From Solanum dulcamara (lineage: Eukaryota > Streptophyta > Magnoliopsida > Solanales > Solanaceae): a DNA stretch of 64,000 nucleotides. The notes below the pieces were generated by a model. It did no database searches. It was not told the origin of the DNA and worked only from the letters and a program-made list of their open reading frames with translations. The stretch spans positions 66,008,921 through 66,072,920 of the forward strand of contig NC_077246.1 of NCBI RefSeq assembly GCF_947179165.1. Reading direction: 5' to 3'. Within the stretch, counting starts at the first letter, position 1; the number at the start of each line of letters is the position of its first letter. Made by a program: the position numbers and the translations under genes. Of the stretch, positions 49,701 to 58,700 are shown piece after piece.

Positions 49701-52700
49701 GCTAAGAAGAAAGATTGCTGAGGTAATTTCATCTTAAGTCAACTGTAACTGCGCTACAGTAATTTAATTCTATTTCTTGTCCATGTCTGCTCCTGGACAC
49801 TGAAAGATATTGTTCCTTTTTGTCTATTCAATTCAGGTAATTCTGTCACCTATCATCATTATACCCTTCCTAATCAGCATTGGCATTTTCTATGTATGAC
49901 TTCAGATGAATACAGAACTGCTCAAGCAAAAGGCTGGAATGCTAGAAGAGTATTTTAGTATTCATATCGATTCAAATGGCAATATGTCTAGACTTCCTGT
50001 TATACTGGATCAGTACACACCTGACATCGACCGCATCCCAGAATTTATGCTTTGTTTGGGAAATGATGTGAGTTCCTTGCTATTTCTTTGTGTTCATTCC
50101 TATTCCATGTAACAAAGATCTTCTCAATTCTATAATGTTCTTGCCCATGACTGTGGACCTGTGGGTGTTGCACAATGAAGTTGATCGACCACATATGAAG
50201 CAGCTTGATCTGCTTAGTATATTGGAAGTTATGAGCCTGTAAACTCATCTACATTGCCAAGTATCATCCTAAATTAATTTATGGAGCCCTTTAACATTGA
50301 TTACTTTGGTACTCGATTTCCAATGTACATTATTTTTCTTCTTTCAATGAGTAGTCTCAATTTACGTTCTGACTTTTGTGCTTTCCAAGGTTTATTATAT
50401 AGTAGCTACAATTTCCAGCCTCGGTTTTCCCTGTTTTTTCTTGCCCTCTTTTACTTGCCTTTCTCAAAGGAATTTATGCTACATTAGTTTTGTATGGCTT
50501 GCCTCTGAATGAATCTATCGTGTTTCAGAAATGAATCAACTTGGATTTCCATTGGCTGGCGAAATATATTTGTTAGAATAGTAATAGGCATATACAATCC
50601 TACTTAGAATAGGAATAGGATTAGTATATAGTATCCTACTTGGTAAGAGATTGTATGACTGTCTATAAATAGGGTCTTTGTGTAATAATCAGAGCATTGG
50701 TGAGAAACTAAACTTAGTCAGACATGTCACCGCGTGTCAATTTCCGGCGACTGGCAAGACTGATTTGTGTCATCATCTATTTCCATCAGTGGTGTGAAAA
50801 CCAACACCACCACTGGTTCCCTCACTCTCCGGCACCAAAAGCCCAATCAGACCCATCGAAAAACACCACCTCATGCTCCCTCATGCGCCGATAAAAGGTG
50901 CAACTTTTTTGGAGAGATCTAACCACGCATCGGCGCGTGAGCTCCGTTCCAGCTACTTTTTGGCAGTTTTTCTTTTCCCAGTAGGATCACCGCTTCATTT
51001 CGAGGCTGGCCATATAGTTATTTCCTGATTCCGACAATTTTTTGGCAATCAAATCTAATTTTCCGTTGACCATTGTCTTTGTTTTTTCCAGATTCCGGCG
51101 ATATTTGTTTTTGATATTGGCAACATATTTATTGATCTTTGGCTACAAATTCTAATTTCACAATGTCTTTTGGGGTTGATATTTTGGCTAAAAAATATAG
51201 GACTTGGAAGTCCAAGCCCTATAATCACTTCAAAACCATTAATGGAAAGCTCAAACTATTTAGCTTGTGCTTCCTCGGTTGAGTTGTGGTGCAAGGGTCA
51301 AGGTGTCCAAGACCACTTAACGAACAATGCTTGTGTAGTAGATGAAAGGCAAAGGCTAGTGAGGAAGATGCAAAAGCCAAAGCACAATGGGAGAAGGTTA
51401 ATGCACAATTATGTAGTGTCCAATGGTGATCTATTGATTCCAAGTTGATGCCCTTGTTTCGCCTTTTCTAGACATGTTATTTGGTTTGGCAAATGGCGCG
51501 TGCTTTATTCACTAATGACATATCTCGATTCTATAATGTGGTATCTCAAATGACCAATTTAAAGAAACAAAAATCCGATATGTCTACTTACTTGGGACAG
51601 GTACGTGCAGTCATGGAGTAATTTGAAACATTGATGCCAGTAGCTACAAACGTGTAAAAACAACAACACAAGTAGATGTTTTTAGTTCTTGCACTTGCTA
51701 AACTTCCTACCGACCATGATTCAGTGTGATCAGATTTTAGCTAGTCCTGCAGTTCCTACAATCGATGAATTATTCTCTCATCTACTTTGTCCTGCTGCAC
51801 CTCCCAATGACAAAGTAGTTTCAGCACCAACCATTGACTCCTCTGTTCTCGCATCTCAAACCATAGAAAAATGAACATATCAATCTATGGAAAATCGACG
51901 AAGAGGTTGTTTTGGGAAATCTCGATCCAAGTGTAGTTATTGTCATAAGCTTGGACACACTCGTGACATGTTATATTTTGCATGGTCCACCAACCAGTTA
52001 TGATCTTATTGCTTGAAAGGAATATGTTGAGTTATTTCGTTATCGTGCAAATAAGTAGCCCATCTCCACCAGTAGCTTTTGTTGCTCATCCTGATCGACC
52101 ATCCGATAATGCTCATATTGCTCAGACATAATATGATGAGTTCCTTCCATATAAGCAAACGTCTCCACAAATAGCTTCGGTTGCTCAACCTGATGTTTCT
52201 GTTGCGGGTAATTCTTTTGCATGTATTTCACAGTCTAGTACTCTTGAATCATGGGTCATGGACTCCAACGCTTCTGATCATATTTCTCGTAACAAATCAC
52301 TTTTGTTTGATATTGTTTATTCACAATCTCTTCCTATTATTACTTTAGCCAATGAGATATAAACAAAACCTAAATGGGTTAGAAAAACCAAACTCCTATC
52401 TTCTGTCACTCTAGACTCTAGACTCTGTTCTTTATGTCCTTGGTTCTCCTTTTAATTTGGCATATGTTAGTTGTTTGGGGCTTGCCCTACATTGTAGCAA
52501 AACATTTTTGATGATTTTTTTCTCATATAGGACCGTAGTATGGGATAGATGATTGACACAGGACATGAGTCACAAGGCTTTACTATCTTATCTCTTCATA
52601 TTCCTTCACAGCATGCTCTTTACAGATCCTCCAGACCTAATTCACAAACCCTTGGGACATCCGAGTTTATCCAAGATATAGAAGATGGTGCCTAGTTTGT

Positions 52701-55700
52701 CTAGTTTAACTTGGGAAACGGACCTGTGCTACATTTTCATGTAGTATTGAGGGTCGTTCAGAGTGTATTTTTTCATTAGTTCATTATGATATTTGGGGTC
52801 CTAGTAGCGTTAGTTCAATCTTACGATTTTGTTAGTTTCATTAATGATTATTCAAGATGCACTTGAGTTTATCTCAATGAAAGATCATTTTGAGTTATTT
52901 TCTATATTCAAAAGTTTTTTTGCTGAAATACAAAATCAGTTTGGTGTTTGTATTCGTACTTTTCGTAGTGACAATGCCTTAGAATACTTATCTTTCCAGT
53001 TTCAGGAGTTTATGACTCACCAAGGAATTATTCACTAGACATCTTGTATGTACACCCCTCAGCAGGATAGCATAGCAGAAAGGAAGAAACATTGAGACTG
53101 CTCGCATTCTTCTCATTGAATCCCATGTTCCGTTGCGTTTTTGGGGAGATGCAGTCCTTGCATCTTGTTATTTAATTAATAAAATGCCCTCATCTTCTAT
53201 TCAGAATCAGGTTCCACATTCCATAATGTTTCCTCAGTCACATCTCTATTCTATCCCGCCTCGTGTCTTTCCGAGCACATGCTTTGTTAATAACATAGCC
53301 CCAGAAAAAGATAAATTAGCCCCTCGTGCTATCAAATGTGTCTTTCTTGGTTACTCTTGACTTTAAAAAGGGTAGTGTTGGTATTTGCCTGATCTTTGTC
53401 GATACCTTATGTCCGCCGATGTCTCATTCTTTGAATCTCAACCAAACTATACATCTTTTGATCATCTTGACTCTGCGAGGTCTCACCCATACCTCAGGTC
53501 TTACCTGTACCAACTTTTGAGAAATCTACGGTTTCTTTTACATCTTCAGTTGTAGTGCCACCACTCCTGACTTATCGTCGTCGTCTGCATCCAGCACTAA
53601 TCCCGGATGATTCATGTCATGTGCTGGACCCTGCTCTTACTGCCAACTTGCCTCCTCCTAGCCAATCGATTGCACTTCAGAAAGGTATACGATCCACTCG
53701 TCATGCTAACCCACATTATACTTTCTTGAGTTATCATCGTCTATCATCACCCCATTATGCATTTGTATCAACTGTCCTCTATTTCTATTCCTAAGACTAC
53801 AAGTGACGCACTTTCTCATTCTTGATGGAGGTAGGCTATGATTGATGTGATGCCTGCTTTACATAACAGTGGTACTTGGGAGCTTGTCTCCCTTCCAGCA
53901 ACTAAATCTGCTGTTGGTTGTCGTTGGGTTTATGCAGTCAAAATTGGTCCAGACGACCAGGTTGATTGCTTTAAGGCTTGCCTTGTTGCCAAAGGGTATA
54001 CTCAAATATTTGGGCTAGATTATATTGACGCTTTCACTCCCATAGCTAAAGTACCATTTGTCCGTCTTTTTCTATCTATGGTTGCCGTTTGTCATTGGCC
54101 TTCTCATCAGTTAGACATTGAGAATACTTTTCTACATGGTGATCTTGAGAAAGAAGTCTGTATGGAGCAACCACCTATGACTCAATCTAATTCTACATGG
54201 AACTGAAGTTCAAGATATGAAAATATTACCATAAATTGAACACATTGTATTAACTTTGAATTAAGAGAAAGAATCCCAACGCATGAAGAAGATTCAAACC
54301 AAGTCAAACTAGGATTAGATTGATGGAAATATTTGAATCAATTCCTATTTGGATTGGAATGCTACAAGGCAGCTATTTACTTCTATAACATCACAACACA
54401 AAGCTTTGGAATTTGACCACATCTAAAGAGAGAGGCATCACCGCGTCAGTGTGAAAGAGTCAGCACAAAGAGTCTTGAAGAAGTAATTGTTGCTACAATG
54501 AAAGAACCTGCTCATATCAAGTTTTATCTATGTTGTTCTTGAGTTGTAATAGTTAGTTTATTGGATTGGTACCAAAACAAGATCTTGATTACTTTCTTAG
54601 TTGATTGTAGTAAGTGTTGTTTTGTGTTTGTAAGGGACTTCATTGATAGGTTGAGTCATTGAAGAGAAGAGTTAAGGGCGTAGAGGTTGGGATTGTTCCA
54701 TGGTTATGGTTTTTGCCTCTCTTGAGCAAAGAGTTTTTCTTGCTAAAATTCTTGTGTTGATTTACTTCATTCTTCAATTTACATTCTTGCATCATTGCTC
54801 AAAGAACCTGTTTCTTTGAGTACATAGGACAACCAAACTAACAGAGTTGTTTGGACATAGTTTTTCCTTTTTTGCATTTTTTTCCGAACATTTTTGGGTT
54901 ATACATTGGACTGACTTTTTGGTTAGTTTTTCGGATTGGAGTTTTTCAAATTTGAAAACCTGGATTTGACTAGTTTTTCAAGTGAAAATTGTTTACCATT
55001 TTTCAACTTCAAAAATTCTTTTGTCCAAATTTCAACCAAATCTATGTCCATACGCCTAGTAAGAAAGTGCTCTGTAGGTATAAATAAGAAAATCCCCTGG
55101 GCAAAAACAAAAAGAGGGGTATCTTTCTATATGGAAATCTATTTCTGTAGTGACTTGATCAAATCTGACATTGTTTTATCCTTTACATCCTGTAAGTTGC
55201 ACCAAAAAGCCAACAAACCAAATACATTTGTACTTTTAACATTTGTACAAAGATAACTTTCCCTTCAAAACACCTAGCATTTCTTTCAGTCCACAAAACC
55301 CTACAGATACAAGCTGACACTGTAACCCTCAAACTTCTTTCTGGTTTACTGATCCCAGTTTTGTCCCAAAGAGTCAACATGTCTTTCAAACTGAAAGGCT
55401 TGATAAAAGAGAAGTTGAAAATATTGAAAAACAGATTCCATAGTTGCTTCCACTGTGTAATGCAAAAAGAGATGGCTGCTGAATTCTTCCTCCTCCTTCT
55501 CTCACTACCAAGTCCCTCTTAACCAGATGAAAGGCTATTTTTCTTTATTACCAATCCATAGGAAGTATATGGAGGTATTAGGATTTGATGAATTTTAATC
55601 TAAGCATGTGATATTACAGTTGCCTTATTGGGGGATATATATTGCCTATTATTGTGGCTCTTATGGTTTCTATGTAGTTTGTGTGGATAATCAGAGTTGC

Positions 55701-58700
55701 TTTATGTGAATTGGCGGTAAAATTTGTTTTTTCACTGAACAAATTTATATTTTCATGAAATTTGAGGGCCATTGTTGACATCCCAAAGCTACAAATGTTG
55801 GTAGATAGGTCAAGACTAAATTGTTACTCCTTCTGTCCCATCTTGCTCAACTGTGTCGTTTTACTTCTGTTAATTTGTAGGTTGACTGGGAGGATGAGAA
55901 AATTTGTTTTCAGACAATTGCTGCTGCCCTAGGAAGTTTTTATGCCATGCATCCACCATTATTGCCTAATCCCTCAGGTGATGGCTTGAAATTCTACAGA
56001 AAGAGAGTGCTTTCAAGTGGTGGAGAAGGAACTTCTGTAGAAAACATAGGTAAGCAACTATTCTGAAAAACAAATTCCATTATGACTGGCATGTACTTAT
56101 TGCAGGGTAGCAAGGGTTCCTGTTGGTCCTAGTGAAGGAGCTGCACTCCTAGTCTGCGTCATTGACAGCCAGATCCTACTGCAATTTGGCACTTTAAGAA
56201 ATCATTATACTTTAGGATCGCTGGGCCCTTCTGTAAATTAACAGCTCTTTGTTTTACCTTGTTGAGATTGCCATATTCAGCATTGCCAGTGAGAGAATTA
56301 GGGATACCAATTAGGCATAAGCAGCGATAGCTGTGCTTTAAACTTCGCAACTTTCATTTTTTAAGATAGCAATTAGCTTTAATCAGCTAAATGCTATGAA
56401 ACAGCTTGTATTGCAATCCAAAAGTAGAAGCCACAGGAAGATGGACCAACTTAACCAAGGATTAAAAAAAAAAGAAAGACCAACTTATAACATGCTAGCT
56501 ATGTTGGGATAATATTGGAGATAGATATTCTTGTGACCTGGGCACTGTCACGATCCAAAATCGGGTAAGTGCACCGATAGGTCAGCCAACCCAAAGTAAT
56601 AAAACGAAATATGAAGTAGGAACACTTGGAATAAACATTTAAGAATCAAGATAATTCATAAAACGATATTTTTCATAAAACTCATAAAATATGCGGAAAA
56701 ATAGATACGACTCATCCCAAAACTTTGTGTCACTAGTACAAGCCTCTAGCGTATCACAGTTCGATAATAACTACTACATTGTCTTGAAATACAAAAGGCA
56801 TGGACAAAATAAGCGGATGGGAGAGATCTAGGAAATGCGGATCAACTAAGCAGCTACCTCGGGATAGCATGCCACTTCGTTTCATACATGATTTTGGGAA
56901 TGCTTGCCACTTAGTTCCGTACATAATATTAGGCAGGCGTGCCACTCCGTTCCATACATGATATTGGACAGGCATGCAACTCCGATTCATATGAAATGCA
57001 ATGCATTATGTGCAGGCATGCAACTCTGATCCCAAATCAACAAATACACATTTCAAGGCAGTGTAATCATAGAGTAATGCAATCCTACAATCTTTGCCTT
57101 TTCAATGTCTTGACCCATATAAACACCTCATATCAACCCAAAATACAGTTAGGATTGCAACTATCATAAGATATTACCATAATCCGACTCTGAATCCGTT
57201 AAGGAGAGTAAATTTGTCATGGTCCGAATACGGGTCTGATGATACTCGTCTCAACCCACCGAGACAAGTCAGCCCAAAACTCAATTTAAGTGGAAATAAG
57301 CAAAAACAATATAATAGATAGATAAACACGAAAATTTGCAGAAGTCTTAGTCATTTACAATACCTCAAAGGATTGATTGTCACATATACAAACCTCTATT
57401 ACAGTGAAATGAAATAAATACAAGTTTCAAAAATGTGTTTGTCTCTCAAATGGAACAAGCATGTAAAAGAAACGAGAGAGATCGCCGGCGTCAACAACTA
57501 CCTCTCATGTAACTCCAAAAGCCGCGGATGAAGGAAGGAGAAATCTGAATCACTGTCTGAGCTCAGAACCTACACAGGTGTAAATAGCAAGGGGTGAGTA
57601 CCAAACAACACGGTACTTAACAAGTAATACAGTAAACACATATAAAGCTAAATAGAACAGGTACTCCTGACACCCTATCCGAACCTCCATAATACAATCT
57701 GCAAGCAGAGCAGCCCAATCTAACTATTTCTATATGCAGATATAGCTCATGTAACACATAAGTCAGGTATGTTTCCACAACTCAATAGATAATGTCAATA
57801 TCACACATATTTCAGTCTCAACAGCTCACATAAGAAGGGCAAATACTCAGATAGTCAAGTCGCGTTGAATGCCTAATGTGATGGTAAAATAACAACCACG
57901 ACGTGTGGCACATCCCGCTTATGCAAAAATATAACAACCACAACGCGTGGCATGTCCCTCGATACAATAATATAACCACGGCGCGTGGCACATCCCCCGA
58001 TGTAATAGTATAACAACCACAGGGCGTGACACGTCCTTTGAATCCTTTTTGTTTTCCTCTTTCATTATGCTGAAACCATTTCACATCGGCGAATTCATCA
58101 ATTAGGATCTCAATGGTTTACATCAAGGCGAATTCATCAATTAGGATCTCAATGGTATACATCAACCCAAATGCAAATGAGAATATTCATACAATCAATG
58201 GGAAGGAATGAAGTCCAATATCATATGCAATTCATGTCGTAGATATCACAATGTAAGCTTCACAACGAGACAACTAAGTCAGATAGATCAAATAGCTCGA
58301 TTCATTAGATAAATTTTCCTTTTACATATCTTCGAATGCTCAATTTCAAGTATTTTTCTGATTTGTGATCATCCCAATACCAAATTTAATCAAATCAAAT
58401 AGCACGTAACAAGAATACGCATTCTACAAAGCTTACTAAGGTTTAGAGTTTCAGTTGCCTAGATATCGCACCCGACTACTCCGAAACTTGGATCTTTACC
58501 TTCCGTCGATGCTCCGAATCGTAAGAATCTAATCAAATATGAATCCCTAATCAAATTACAGAGCTAAGGACACCAAAATCATAGTTTTTGAAATCCGGGT
58601 CGAACCGACCCAAAAACCCGATCCGAAAATGAAGGCAAAGTCTGGAAATTTCTACATGAAAATGTTCCTTGGAGTATTAGGAATCTATTGTCGAAAACCA

